DNA of 64,000 bases, from NCBI RefSeq assembly GCF_030644365.1, contig NZ_CP130058.1:620001-684000 (forward strand). Reading direction: 5' to 3'. This stretch comes from Schaalia sp. HMT-172 (lineage in GTDB: Bacteria > Actinomycetota > Actinomycetes > Actinomycetales > Actinomycetaceae). Positions 15,959 to 24,937 of this stretch are shown here, piece by piece. Positions within the stretch are counted from its first letter, which is position 1. Every line of letters starts with the position of its first letter. Under the pieces are notes generated by a model that was given only the letters and a program-made list of their open reading frames with translations, was not told the origin of the DNA and made no database searches. The position numbers and the translations under genes are program-made.

Positions 15959-16520
15959 ACGCCCACACTGTCACGGCGACGGTGACCGCGCGAGTCCACG
16001 CGTCACGCACGGCGCTCAGCTCTTCGCCCTCGAACCCCTCCGCCAGCAGACGATGCCCCACCTCCACAGTCGGAGCGATAAAAGCGAGCACGTAGCGCAG
16101 GGGCACGAACGGCGTCGAGTCCGCCCCATCCGCCGCGTTCTTCGCTGCGGACATGTGCCGGGCGCCGATCAGGTACTGGTAGTCCAACCACGCCTGGTCC
16201 CGCTCGCGCGTGCACATGTCGATGATCCACTGGGCGAATCGCGGCTTTGACGCCTGCGCGTACTCGGGGTTCGGCTGCCCGTCCGGGTGCGCGGAATGGG
16301 CTGCCAGGTACGTCTTTTGAGCCAGAATCCCGCGCCACGTGTCGACCATGTCCATGGCATGCGGCGCCAGGATGGGTTCTGCTCGTGCGAGCAGCTCTGC
16401 GTCACCGGGCTGAACGTGCGCTGCGGCCTCAATCTGGCGCAGATCCTCGAGTGTGAGCGGAGACGTGGGGACGGCATCGGTACCGTAGGTGTACCCCGAC
16501 GAGTGGTTGTAAGCGGTCAT
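15927..16520 (-). CDS. Protoglobin-family heme protein
   Basis: A 197-residue single-domain globin-like protein, the usual length of protoglobins. The most telling stretch is ERDQAWLDYQYLIGARHMSAAKN followed by FVPLRYVLAFIAP. Archaeal protoglobins have the same pattern, with the proximal heme-binding His in GxRH. SKPRFAQWIIDMCTRE just before fits the E-F helical region. It would bind O2, CO or NO; a sensor or detoxifier role is inferred. ATG 16520 has GAGGAGG 6 bp upstream. Co-transcribed with ogt. Confidence 0.85.
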   Translation of the reverse strand: MTAYNHSSGYTYGTDAVPTSPLTLEDLRQIEAAAHVQPGDAELLARAEPILAPHAMDMVDTWRGILAQKTYLAAHSAHPDGQPNPEYAQASKPRFAQWIIDMCTRERDQAWLDYQYLIGARHMSAAKNAADGADSTPFVPLRYVLAFIAPTVEVGHRLLAEGFEGEELSAVRDAWTRAVTVAVTVWAYAYRDHPEQF

Positions 16521-16692
16521 GAGAACCTCCTCGATCCTATGCGTTAATGATAGAACGCGCTCTGCTCGTATGGGTCTGTTTGACATCTGGGACTGGTATG
16601 GAGCGCAGTTGGGTGGGCGTGGTTCGTGCGAGTTCGCCGTGCGCGTAGCCGCTGTGGTGAGGTGGCAACGGCGCCGCGGGGGTTGCGCACAA

Positions 16693-16698
16693 TACAAT
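16693..16698 (+). promoter_or_regulatory. -10 box of leaderless Na+/H+ antiporter gene
   Basis: TACAAT, 6 bases, then GTG 16705; no ribosome site. Confidence 0.6.
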
Positions 16699-16704
16699 TA
16701 ACCT

Positions 16705-18738
16705 GTGGATCCCCTTCTTATTGCCCTGGCCGGAATGCTCATCATCGTGGCATGCCAATTCATCGCGCCCAAGGTGCGCGTGGCATCCCCCCTGATCCTG
16801 CTGGTCGTCGGCCTGGCGATCGGGTTCCTGCCCCAGGTGGGGGCCATCGAGATCGAACCACACATCGTCCTCGAGATGGTGCTGCCGCCCCTGCTCTTCT
16901 CGGCGGCCGTGCGAATGCCGACCATGGACTTCCGGCGCGAGATGCAGGCCGTCGCGATGCTCGCGATCCCCCTTGTCTTCGTCTCCGCCTTCGCGGTCGG
17001 CTTCGTCATCAACTGGCTGGTCCCCGCGATCTCCCTGCCCTGGGGCGTCGCGCTCGGCGCGGTCCTGTCCCCGACGGACGCGGTCGCCGTCTCGATTGCG
17101 AAACGCTCCGGCGTCTCCCACCGCATCATCACAGTCCTCGAAGGCGAGGGGCTCTTCAACGACGCAACCTCGCTCGTCCTGCTGTCCGCCGCGATGAGCG
17201 CGGGCCTGGCCGCAGACGAACACGCGCTCAACCCGGGCCTGCTCATCGGCAAGGTCGCCATCGCCCTCGGTATCGCTGCGGGTATTGGCTGGGTCGTCGG
17301 CGAAGTCGGCGTGCGCCTGCGCGCCCTCATCAAGGACCCTTCCGCCAACACCGTTTTCTCTTTCGCGATGCCTTTCATCGCCTCGATCCCCGCCGAGCAC
17401 CTGGGAGGCTCCGGCCTCGTTGCGGCCGTCGTCGCCGGCCTGGTCGTCTCAAGCCGACGCGCGGCCTTTATCTCCGCGACCAATAGGCGTTTCACCCAGC
17501 AGAACTGGGAGACCATAACGCTCGTCTTGGAGAGCGGGATTTTCCTGACGATGGGCCTGCAGGCCTTCGGCATTGTCGAGGAGGCCGCCGTGTTCTCCGG
17601 CGGCCTGGCCTTCGCGGCCTTCCTCGCCGTCACCCTCGGCGCGCTCATCATGGTCATGCGAGCAATCTTCATCGCCATCATGCTCGCCTGGCTGGACCAC
17701 CGCCGTACCCACCGTCAACGCCGCTACGAAGTTGAGAACTCGCGAATCGCACGCTTCGAGAAACGCATGAACGAGGCCTGCGAGGTCGACGCCGACATGC
17801 TTCAGGCCCGCAACCTGAGCCCCGAGCACTGGGAGAACGCGCTCAACCACTATCGCCGACGCCTCAAGCGCCGCGAACGCCGCAACGCGATGCGCGGATC
17901 GGACCTGGACTACTTCGCGAACGAGCCGCTGGGGCCGCGCGAGGGCAGCGTCATCGTGTGGGCGGGCATGCGAGGCGCGATCACGCTGGCCGCCGCGCAG
18001 ACAATCTCGACGCACGCGCCGGCGCGCGCGCTCCTGCTCACGATCGCCCTGTTCATCGCGGCGGGGGCCCTCATCATCCAAGGACTGACCCTGCCCGGCC
18101 TCATCCGCATCGTCAAGCCCCAGATGGCCTCGGGTGATATCTCCGAAGAAGAACGCGCAAAGCTTCTGACAGTGATGGGTTCCGCGCTCGTGGACACCGC
18201 CCTGGCCCAAGCGATCCACGAAGTTGACGGCCAGACCCTGCTCTCCGCCGGCGTCTCTCGCACCCTGTCGCGCATCGGGAACGCGGTCTCCGCAACCGAT
18301 GAGGCCGAGGGGACCCGCATCGCGCGCACGGCCGACCGCGTCCTCACCGACATCCTCCGGGACGCCTCCACGCAGTCGGGAGCAACCAGCGGCGGACTGT
18401 GTCCCGAGTGCGTGGATGACTCGCTTGAGGCGACCGCCAGCGTTGCCACGACCTCGGAATCGGCTTCCCTGCCCGCGAAGGATGCGTCCTCAGCGCTCAC
18501 GTCACCCAGCGATGACGAGGGACACGGCACGGTCGCCATGAGCGAGGAAGAAGTCGAACGCTCCTTCACGCGCGACCAGATCCGCGAGCTCGCCCTCGAA
18601 GCCATTCACGCCCAGCGCGACGCGCTCCTCCAGGCCCGCGACGAGGGCATCTTCTCCTCGGCCGCCCTAGAAGGCGCGCTCGCCCGCCTCGACAACGAGG
18701 AAATCCTCCTGGTCTCCAGCCGCGAAACCGACCACTGA
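16705..18738 (+). CDS. CPA1-family Na+/H+ antiporter with long cytosolic tail
   Basis: A 677-residue protein. About residues 1-330 and 415-470 form some twelve membrane segments of the NhaP/CPA1 fold. Key motifs are LEMVLPPLLFSAA, AVLSPTDAVAVSIAK (the ion-binding Thr-Asp pair) and VLEGEGLFNDATSLVLL with the conserved acidic Asn-Asp site. A charged loop of about 80 residues (VENSRIARFEKRMNEACEVD...) interrupts the last helices, and a C-terminal tail of about 200 residues, rich in Ser, Glu and Ala, probably senses pH or binds partners. It exchanges Na+ or K+ for protons across the cell membrane. Confidence 0.9.
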   Translation: MDPLLIALAGMLIIVACQFIAPKVRVASPLILLVVGLAIGFLPQVGAIEIEPHIVLEMVLPPLLFSAAVRMPTMDFRREMQAVAMLAIPLVFVSAFAVGFVINWLVPAISLPWGVALGAVLSPTDAVAVSIAKRSGVSHRIITVLEGEGLFNDATSLVLLSAAMSAGLAADEHALNPGLLIGKVAIALGIAAGIGWVVGEVGVRLRALIKDPSANTVFSFAMPFIASIPAEHLGGSGLVAAVVAGLVVSSRRAAFISATNRRFTQQNWETITLVLESGIFLTMGLQAFGIVEEAAVFSGGLAFAAFLAVTLGALIMVMRAIFIAIMLAWLDHRRTHRQRRYEVENSRIARFEKRMNEACEVDADMLQARNLSPEHWENALNHYRRRLKRRERRNAMRGSDLDYFANEPLGPREGSVIVWAGMRGAITLAAAQTISTHAPARALLLTIALFIAAGALIIQGLTLPGLIRIVKPQMASGDISEEERAKLLTVMGSALVDTALAQAIHEVDGQTLLSAGVSRTLSRIGNAVSATDEAEGTRIARTADRVLTDILRDASTQSGATSGGLCPECVDDSLEATASVATTSESASLPAKDASSALTSPSDDEGHGTVAMSEEEVERSFTRDQIRELALEAIHAQRDALLQARDEGIFSSAALEGALARLDNEEILLVSSRETDH

Positions 18739-18805
18739 TCGTCGACCACTGACGGCGGGCAGCAGGAGTCGGACGGCCACCCCCCGTCCTCGCTGATCGC
18801 ACAGA

Positions 18806-18838
18806 ATCGGGCCGCACCCCGTGAGGGGATGGCCCGAT
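18806..18838. terminator. Hairpin between convergent antiporter and acetyltransferase genes
   Basis: ATCGGGCC at 18806-18813 pairs with GGCCCGAT at 18831-18838; an inner CACCCCG/TGAGGGG extension lengthens the stem. Confidence 0.5.
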
Positions 18839-18859
18839 CAGTGCATGAGTGGCGAGGCC

Positions 18860-19432
18860 TCAGTCCGTCGTCACCCGCGAGGCGTAGGCCGGGTCATCCG
18901 TCACCGAGTTGAGGGCCTTCTCCAGGCGCTGCGGGGTCACGATGCCGTCGCGAGCCAGGACCCGGTAGGTTTGGTCGGCCTCGTGCGTGAGCATGTTCGT
19001 CACCGTAAAGCCGTTGCGCTCGTAGAACGCCAGGCGGCGCACGCGCTGCTGGTAGTTCCCGGCTTCGCGCACGACCGGCTCGATTTCGAGCAGCTGCGGC
19101 ACATCCCCGTGGCGCTCGCGGAAGTGGGTGAGGATGCGCGAACCGTAGCCGGCGCTGCGCGTGCGTCCATCGACGGCGAGGAAACCAAGGTAGAACAGGT
19201 CATGAAAGGCGAAGGAGAAGGTCAGGGCGACCACGTTGTCCGCCCCGGTCTCGCCGGCGGGCAGCGAGTCGTCAACCCACGCGACGAAGGAGACCTCGTC
19301 CAGCTCGGCGCTCTCCAGCAGCTCGGGAAGGGGGATCTGCTCCTCGGGCGGGAAGGAACGCTCGTAGATTTCCTGGACTTTGTCGGTGATTGGCCCTTCG
19401 CTCGGCACCGGAATCTGGGTGAGGTCGGTCAT
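18860..19432 (-). CDS. GNAT-family acetyltransferase
   Basis: A 190-residue protein. The acetyl-CoA site follows FLAVDGRTRSAGYGSRILTHFRER, a Q/RxxGxG/A-like loop (R-S-A-G-Y-G-S). Strand beta-5 LLEIEPVV and the terminal helix RRLAFYERNGF are the usual end of the GNAT core. The N-terminal EIYERSFPPEEQIP resembles GNATs annotated for small molecules. Target unknown. The -10 TAGACT ends 6 bases before ATG 19432, so the message is probably leaderless. Confidence 0.82.
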   Translation of the reverse strand: MTDLTQIPVPSEGPITDKVQEIYERSFPPEEQIPLPELLESAELDEVSFVAWVDDSLPAGETGADNVVALTFSFAFHDLFYLGFLAVDGRTRSAGYGSRILTHFRERHGDVPQLLEIEPVVREAGNYQQRVRRLAFYERNGFTVTNMLTHEADQTYRVLARDGIVTPQRLEKALNSVTDDPAYASRVTTD

Positions 19433-19438
19433 GGGAAC

Positions 19439-19444
19439 AGTCTA
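19439..19444 (-). promoter_or_regulatory. -10 box of leaderless acetyltransferase gene
   Basis: TAGACT on the minus strand, 6 bases before ATG 19432. Confidence 0.55.
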
Positions 19445-19479
19445 CCCGCTCGGCCGTGTGCCTCCGGGAAGCCTCCCGA

Positions 19480-19495
19480 GGAACGAGGCCGGGGC
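19480..19495 (+). repeat. Dispersed GCCCCGGCCTCGTYC motif, copy 6 (reverse orientation)
   Basis: Intergenic GGAACGAGGCCGGGGC upstream of the acetyltransferase promoter. Confidence 0.7.
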
Positions 19496-19648
19496 TGGGT
19501 TTTGGGGACCGTGATGTGATGCGGGAGATATGAGTTCAGGGGTTCATCAGGGGCCGATCAGGGGTCGCTCAGTGACCATCGGCGCTCAGGTGCGCCGTTC
19601 GCTCGCCTAAACTTGTAGGAGTTTCAACAGCAAATGTGAGGACGACGC

Positions 19649-22600
19649 GTGCTAGAGCTCAAGGAGATCATCAAGGCCTACCAGACCGCCAACCTGGTGC
19701 AGGTGGCGCTCAACAAGGTCTCCGTCGCGTTCCGCGACAACGAGTTCGTCGCCGTTTTGGGCCAGTCGGGCTCCGGCAAGACGACGATGCTCAACGTCAT
19801 CGGAGGCCTCGACCGCTTCCAGAGCGGCGACCTCGTCATCGACGGCATCTCCACGAAGGACTACAAGGCCCGCGACTGGGACGCCTACCGCAACAACCGC
19901 ATCGGCTTCGTCTTCCAGGCCTACAACCTGATCCCGCACCAGAGTGTCCTGGCCAACGTCGAGCTGGCCCTGACCCTGTCGGGCGTCTCGCGCTCCGAGC
20001 GTCGCAAGCGCGCCCTCGACGCCCTGACTCGCGTGGGCCTCGCCGAACACGTCCACAAGAAGCCCTCGCAGATGTCGGGCGGCCAGATGCAGCGCGTCGC
20101 CATCGCGCGCGCCCTCATCAACGACCCCGAAATCCTGCTGGCCGACGAGCCCACCGGCGCCCTCGACTCCAAGACGAGCGTGCAGGTCATGGACCTGCTG
20201 CGCGACGTGGCCCGCGACCGCCTCGTCATCATGGTCACGCACAACCCCGATCTGGCCCACCAGTACGCCACCCGCATCGTTGAGCTGGCCGACGGCTCCA
20301 TCGTCGCCGACTCCGACCCCTTCGTGCCCGCCGCGCAGGACCGCCGCGAGGCCAAGCCGGCGCGCCGCACCTCCATGGGCTTCCTCACCGCCCTGTCCCT
20401 GTCCTTCAACAACCTGATGACGAAGAAGGGCCGCACCCTCATGACCTCTTTCGCGGGGTCCATCGGCATCATCGGCATCGCTGCCATCCTGGCCCTGGCC
20501 AACGGCACGAACGCTTACATCGCGCGCACCGAGGAAGAGACACTCGGCTCCTACCCGCTGACCATTCAAAAAACAGGCGTCGACATGACCGCCGCCCTGT
20601 CCGTCTCCGCGTCGGACTCGGCAAAGGCGAAAACCGCGCCTGACGGGAAAGTGGGCGTGTCCGACATGCGCACCTTCGCGGACACCATCCGCGACGCGAA
20701 GACCAACGACCTGGCCTCCCTCAAGGTCTTCCTGGACAACAACGGCGGCGGCATCGAGACGATGACCAACGCCATCGAATACGACTACGACGTGATCCCC
20801 CAGATCTACCAGTCCGACACCTCCAAGACGACCGTGCAGGTCAGCCCCGACCAGTCCATGAAGCAGATGGAGGCGGGCTTCGGATCGGGGGCATTCTCCT
20901 CGATGATGGTCACCAACCCCTTCTACCAGATGCCCGCCACGACCTCGCTGTACACCTCCGCGTACACCGTGGTCGCGGGAAACTGGCCCACGGGCGCGAA
21001 CCAAGTGGTCCTGGTGCTCGACGAGGACGGCAACATCCCCAACCTCTTCGAATACACGCTGGGTCTCAAAGACCACAAGGAATTCGACGACCTCATGCGC
21101 AAGTACTACCAGGGCGCCCTCGGTGGTAATTCCCAGTCGGGCGCGCAGTCCGGGACAACCAACGACGCTACCTACGATTACTCGACGATCCTGGGCACGA
21201 CCTTCCGCCGCGTCAACGCCTTCGACAAGTACACGTGGGACGACACATACAAGGTGTGGACCGACCGCTCCTCCGACGCGGACTACATGAAGAAGCTCGT
21301 CGACGGCGGCCAGGAACTGACCATCGCCGGTATCGTCAAACCCAACTCCGACAAGGGCGGCGCCCTGCGTCAGGGCATCGCTTACACGCCCGCCCTGACC
21401 TACCAGATGATCGAGGAAGCCGCGGCCAGTCCCATCGTCAAGGCCCAGCGCGCCAAGCCCGACGTCGACGTCTTCACCGGGAAGACCTTCAAGGAACTGG
21501 CCGATAACCAGAAGAGCCAGTCCGGTGGCTTCGACATGTCCTCCCTGTTCACCGTCGATGAGTCCAAGCTCTCCGCCGCCTTCCAGATCGACCCGAGCAA
21601 GCTCCAAATGGACCTGTCCGGCATGGACTTTAGCGGTCTCGACCTGTCCGGCATGGACTTTAGTGGCCTCGACATGTCGGGCCTGGACCTGTCCAACATC
21701 GACCTGTCTGCCCTGAGCGCGCAGTCGGGCATGCAGTCGGGCATGTCCTTCGACCTGTCCACCCTCGACCTCGGGGAACTCAGTAAGGACCTGCCCCAGC
21801 TCGCTAACGTCGACTTCCAGACGATCATCCGCTCGGCCCTGGCCGACGGGGCCGTCAAGGAAGGGGCCGCCGACTACCTGAGCACCCAGGCCAGCCAGAT
21901 CGCCCAGGGCTTCCAGGAATACGCCCAGAAGCAGATCGAGGAAGGCGGGACGACCGACTTCGCGACCCTGGCCTCGTCCTACTTCTCCCAGCCAGAGGTG
22001 ATGGAACAGCTACGAGCGGCGGTCTCCTCCGACCAGGTCGTGGACGCCGACAAGCTCGCCGCCAACCTCACCAAGGCCCTCGGCAACGACCCGGCGCTCG
22101 CCCAGATCGGCACCGACGTGTCCACCCAGGTCATGAACGCCATCTCCGCGCAGATCGCCGCCCAGCTGGGCACCACCCTCACGCAGGGGGTGAGCGCCGT
22201 CATCGGCCAGGTCATGCAGGAAGCCATGACGAACGCGATGACCTCGATGATGACGCAGCTCTCCGACGCCATCGGCCAGCAGATGAACACGGTCATGACC
22301 CAGTTCGCGACCAACATGTCCAGCGCCTTCTCGATTGACCCCAACGCCTTCGCCGAGGCGTTTCAATCCAACGTGGACGAGAAGTCTCTCGCCGCCCTCA
22401 TGGCGACCATGTTCTCCACGAACGTCCCCACGCTCGAGACGAACCTGCGCACCCTGGGATGGGCGGACATTGCCTCGCCCTCCAACATCTCGATCTACCC
22501 GCGTTCCTTCGCCGACAAGGACAAGGTGAAGGACGTCCTGGACACCTACAACAAGGACAACGAGGCGGCGGGAGCCACCGATAAGGTCATCACCTACTCC

Positions 22601-23050
22601 GACGTCATGGGCACCCTCATGAGCTCGGTGACCAAGATCGTCGACATCATCTCCTGGCTCCTCATCGCCTTCGTGTCGATCTCGCTCGTGGTCTCCTCGA
22701 TCATGATTGCGATCATCACCTACATCTCCGTGCTCGAACGCCGCAAGGAGATCGGCATCCTGCGCTCGATCGGCGCCTCCAAGGGCGACGTGTCCCGCGT
22801 CTTCAACGCCGAAACCGTTATCGAGGGCTTCCTCGCGGGCGCGATTGGCGTGGGCGTGACCTACGGCTTGTGCGCGATAGCAAACGGCATCGCCTACTCC
22901 TCCTTCAACGTGGAGAACATCGCGCAGCTCTCGCCGCTCACCGCGCTGACCCTGGTCGCGGTGTCCGTCGGCCTGACGGTCATCGCCGGCATCATCCCGG
23001 CCGCCCGTGCCTCGAGGCAGGACCCCGTCGAGGCGCTGCGATCGGAGTGA
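19649..23050 (+). CDS. MacB-like ABC transporter: ATPase fused to FtsX-type permease with giant outer domain
   Basis: A 1133-residue fusion. Residues 1-225 are a LolD/MacB ATPase: Walker A LGQSGSGKTT, signature MSGGQMQRVAIARAL, Walker B EILLADEPTGALDS. A membrane helix near 265-285 follows. A very large extracytoplasmic region of about 690 residues comes next, and then three C-terminal helices of the FtsX fold, ending IIPAARASRQDPVEALRSE. MacB relatives drive periplasmic or surface events by mechanotransmission rather than carrying a substrate across. The outer part holds seven pentapeptide-type units at residues 654-688 and long Gln/Met/Ala helices. TAAACT at 19608 is a likely -10, and GAGGA precedes the GTG start. 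ATPase and permease in one chain, in the order ATPase then permease, is uncommon. Confidence 0.85.
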   Translation: MLELKEIIKAYQTANLVQVALNKVSVAFRDNEFVAVLGQSGSGKTTMLNVIGGLDRFQSGDLVIDGISTKDYKARDWDAYRNNRIGFVFQAYNLIPHQSVLANVELALTLSGVSRSERRKRALDALTRVGLAEHVHKKPSQMSGGQMQRVAIARALINDPEILLADEPTGALDSKTSVQVMDLLRDVARDRLVIMVTHNPDLAHQYATRIVELADGSIVADSDPFVPAAQDRREAKPARRTSMGFLTALSLSFNNLMTKKGRTLMTSFAGSIGIIGIAAILALANGTNAYIARTEEETLGSYPLTIQKTGVDMTAALSVSASDSAKAKTAPDGKVGVSDMRTFADTIRDAKTNDLASLKVFLDNNGGGIETMTNAIEYDYDVIPQIYQSDTSKTTVQVSPDQSMKQMEAGFGSGAFSSMMVTNPFYQMPATTSLYTSAYTVVAGNWPTGANQVVLVLDEDGNIPNLFEYTLGLKDHKEFDDLMRKYYQGALGGNSQSGAQSGTTNDATYDYSTILGTTFRRVNAFDKYTWDDTYKVWTDRSSDADYMKKLVDGGQELTIAGIVKPNSDKGGALRQGIAYTPALTYQMIEEAAASPIVKAQRAKPDVDVFTGKTFKELADNQKSQSGGFDMSSLFTVDESKLSAAFQIDPSKLQMDLSGMDFSGLDLSGMDFSGLDMSGLDLSNIDLSALSAQSGMQSGMSFDLSTLDLGELSKDLPQLANVDFQTIIRSALADGAVKEGAADYLSTQASQIAQGFQEYAQKQIEEGGTTDFATLASSYFSQPEVMEQLRAAVSSDQVVDADKLAANLTKALGNDPALAQIGTDVSTQVMNAISAQIAAQLGTTLTQGVSAVIGQVMQEAMTNAMTSMMTQLSDAIGQQMNTVMTQFATNMSSAFSIDPNAFAEAFQSNVDEKSLAALMATMFSTNVPTLETNLRTLGWADIASPSNISIYPRSFADKDKVKDVLDTYNKDNEAAGATDKVITYSDVMGTLMSSVTKIVDIISWLLIAFVSISLVVSSIMIAIITYISVLERRKEIGILRSIGASKGDVSRVFNAETVIEGFLAGAIGVGVTYGLCAIANGIAYSSFNVENIAQLSPLTALTLVAVSVGLTVIAGIIPAARASRQDPVEALRSE
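21611..21715 (+). repeat. 30-bp direct repeats encoding DLSGx pentapeptides
   Basis: Units 21611-21640 and 21641-21670 differ at two bases. The series then degenerates but keeps the 15-bp coding period to about 21715. It encodes MDLSG, MDFSG, LDLSG, MDFSG, LDMSG, LDLSN and IDLSA in a row. Confidence 0.8.
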
Positions 23051-23056
23051 GCGGAG

Positions 23057-23086
23057 ACGGCCTCGACCCTTCGGGGACGAGGCCGT
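23057..23086 (+). terminator. Hairpin after the MacB-like gene
   Basis: ACGGCCTCG at 23057-23065 pairs with CGAGGCCGT at 23078-23086. It contains a degenerate form of the dispersed 15-mer. Confidence 0.5.
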
Positions 23087-23164
23087 AGCCTCGCCACGGG
23101 GCGCGCGCAGCTGCGCTAACCTGGGGGTACGCCCACTCTTATACGCCACGAGGAAAGAGGAACC

Positions 23165-23749
23165 ATGCCCACTCCCGACAAGCTCACCACCGACGCCGCC
23201 GTCGCCATCATGCTGGCCGACGGCTTCGAAGAGGTCGAAGCCCTGGCCGTCGCCGACGTCCTGTACCGCGCCGGCGTGCGCTCCGACCTGATCTCCGTCA
23301 CCGACGCGCGCCACGTCACCAGCTCTCACGGCATCCGCGTCGTCGCCGACCTCATGCTCGAGGACGTGGACCTGTCGACCTACGCGCTGCTGTTCCTGCC
23401 CGGCGGTCTGCCCGGCACGACGAACCTGAAGGCCACGCCCGCCATTCAGGCCGAGGTCCTGCGCCGCGCGGACGCGCGCGAGCCGATCGCCGCCATCTGT
23501 GCCGCGCCCTCGATCCTGGCCGAGCTGGGCGTCCTCGACGGCCGCCACGCGACCGCGAACCCCGCCTTCATTCAGGCCATCGCCGCCGGCGGCGCGATCG
23601 CACACGAGAACCCCGTCGTCGTCGACGAATTCATCACGACGAGCCGCGGCGCCGGGACCGCCCTGGAGCTCGGCCTCGAGATCGTGCGCCAGCTGCTGGG
23701 CGACGACGAAGTCGAGGAGATCTCCCGCGGCGTCGTCCTCACCCGCTGA
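23165..23749 (+). CDS. DJ-1/PfpI (ThiJ/YajL) family protein
   Basis: A 194-residue protein of the DJ-1 superfamily. The conserved Glu is in MLADGFEEVEAL, residues about 15-26, and the nucleophile-elbow Cys is in IAAICAAPSILAELG, residues about 103-117. FLPGGLPGTTNL is the usual loop between them. Proteins of this type are glyoxalase/deglycase-like or redox-sensing chaperones; here the role is open. The ribosome site AAAGAGG precedes ATG 23165. It is 37 bp from tatD and likely in the same operon. Confidence 0.9.
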   Translation: MPTPDKLTTDAAVAIMLADGFEEVEALAVADVLYRAGVRSDLISVTDARHVTSSHGIRVVADLMLEDVDLSTYALLFLPGGLPGTTNLKATPAIQAEVLRRADAREPIAAICAAPSILAELGVLDGRHATANPAFIQAIAAGGAIAHENPVVVDEFITTSRGAGTALELGLEIVRQLLGDDEVEEISRGVVLTR

Positions 23750-23786
23750 CCCCCCATCCGTCTTTCCGAGAGGACACCCGTCCCGC

Positions 23787-24701
23787 ATGAGCCCGCGCAA
23801 GCCTCGTCCCTGGCCCGACACCCCCGTGCCTCTGGCCGCGCCCGTCGTCGACAATCACACGCACCTGCCCACCCACGCCGGAGAGATCCCCCGGCGTGAA
23901 GGCGTGGCGCTGAGCCTGGACGAGCAGCTGGACCGCGCCCGCGAGGTCGGCGTCACCGCCCTCGTGTCGAGCGCCTGCGAACTGCCGGACTTCGACCCGA
24001 TGATCGAGATCGCGAGGGCCCGCGAGGGCGTGCGTGTCGCGCTGGCCATCCACCCCAACGAGGCGGCGCTGCACGCAGGCTGCGCCGAGCCCTCGCCCGA
24101 CGGCCTCACCCCGCGCGTGCTCGAGCACCACGTGCCCCTCGACGAGGCGCTCGCCGCAGTCGAGGGGCGCCTGGGCGACCCGATGGTCGTCGCGGTGGGG
24201 GAGAGCGGCCTGGACTACTTCCGCACCGCCGAACCGGGGCGCCAGGCTCAGAAGGAGTCCTTCCGCGCGCACATCGAGATGGCCGACCGCGCGGACCTGC
24301 CCCTCCAAATTCACGACCGCGAGGCCCACGAAGACACCCTCACGATCCTGGGCGAGTGCGCCAGCGCGGATCAGCGGATCGTGTTCCACTGCTACTCTGG
24401 GGACGCCGCCATGGCCGAGCGCCTGGCCGAGCGCGGGTGGTACGCCTCCTTCGCTGGGCCCATCACCTACCCGGCGAACGAGGAGCTGCGCGCCGCCCTG
24501 GCTGTGCTTCCCCGCGAGCTGGTGCTCGTCGAGACGGATGCCCCCTACCTGACGCCCGTCCCGTGGCGCGGCTGCCCCAACGCCTCCTACGTCATGGCCC
24601 ACACCGTGCGTTTCATCGCGCAGCTGTGGGACGTCAGCGAGGCGGCGGCGTGCGACCAGCTACGAGCGAACACGCAGGCGGTCTACGGCTCCTGGTGGTG
24701 A
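23787..24701 (+). CDS. tatD: TatD-family metal-dependent DNase
   Basis: A 304-residue TIM-barrel hydrolase. Metal ligands appear in order: VVDNHTHLP near the N-terminus, GESGLDYFRT (Glu), LQIHDREAHEDTLTIL (His), IVFHCYSGDAAMA (His) and LVETDAPYLTPVPWRG (Asp). These define the TatD 3'-5' exonuclease family. ATG 23787 is used; an overlapping frame extends upstream to 23499 but runs through the DJ-1 gene. The gene lies just before the Rpf-like gene, ksgA and ispE, the order found in mycobacteria and relatives. Confidence 0.93.
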   Translation: MSPRKPRPWPDTPVPLAAPVVDNHTHLPTHAGEIPRREGVALSLDEQLDRAREVGVTALVSSACELPDFDPMIEIARAREGVRVALAIHPNEAALHAGCAEPSPDGLTPRVLEHHVPLDEALAAVEGRLGDPMVVAVGESGLDYFRTAEPGRQAQKESFRAHIEMADRADLPLQIHDREAHEDTLTILGECASADQRIVFHCYSGDAAMAERLAERGWYASFAGPITYPANEELRAALAVLPRELVLVETDAPYLTPVPWRGCPNASYVMAHTVRFIAQLWDVSEAAACDQLRANTQAVYGSWW

Positions 24702-24810
24702 AACCCCCGCGGTGTCATGACCAGCGGAAACATGTCTATTGACGAGGCTGGGGAGGGTCGTCGGGGCTCGCGCGGCCTCGCGTGAATTGCATCAAAGTGC
24801 TCGCGAAACG

Positions 24811-24826
24811 GTAACAAATTGGTTAC
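24811..24826. promoter_or_regulatory. GTAAC-N6-GTTAC element upstream of the Rpf-like gene
   Basis: GTAAC at 24811-24815 and GTTAC at 24822-24826 form an inverted repeat; GGTAAC/GGTTAC can also be read as an imperfect direct repeat. It lies about 110 bp before the gene in a local AT-rich patch. It resembles sites used by MtrA-type regulators of wall genes, but this link is a guess. Confidence 0.4.
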
Positions 24827-24937
24827 GGTTGGAGTGTCAGTCCGGCTCCGGACGCCCGAGCGAGACAATGCGCCGCCGCGAGAGGCAGTGCGCGCAACGA
24901 GGGCGACGAAGGCGGAAACTACAAGGTTTGGAGCCCC

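Noticed and set aside
19652-21607. 651-codon minus-strand frame under the MacB-like gene
   Set aside because: Shadow of the plus-strand ABC gene, low complexity, no domain.
24702-24937. Possible cyclic di-AMP (ydaO) riboswitch before the Rpf-like gene
   Set aside because: Such riboswitches precede some actinobacterial wall-lytic genes, but I could not find the conserved ydaO core here. A covariance-model search would decide.
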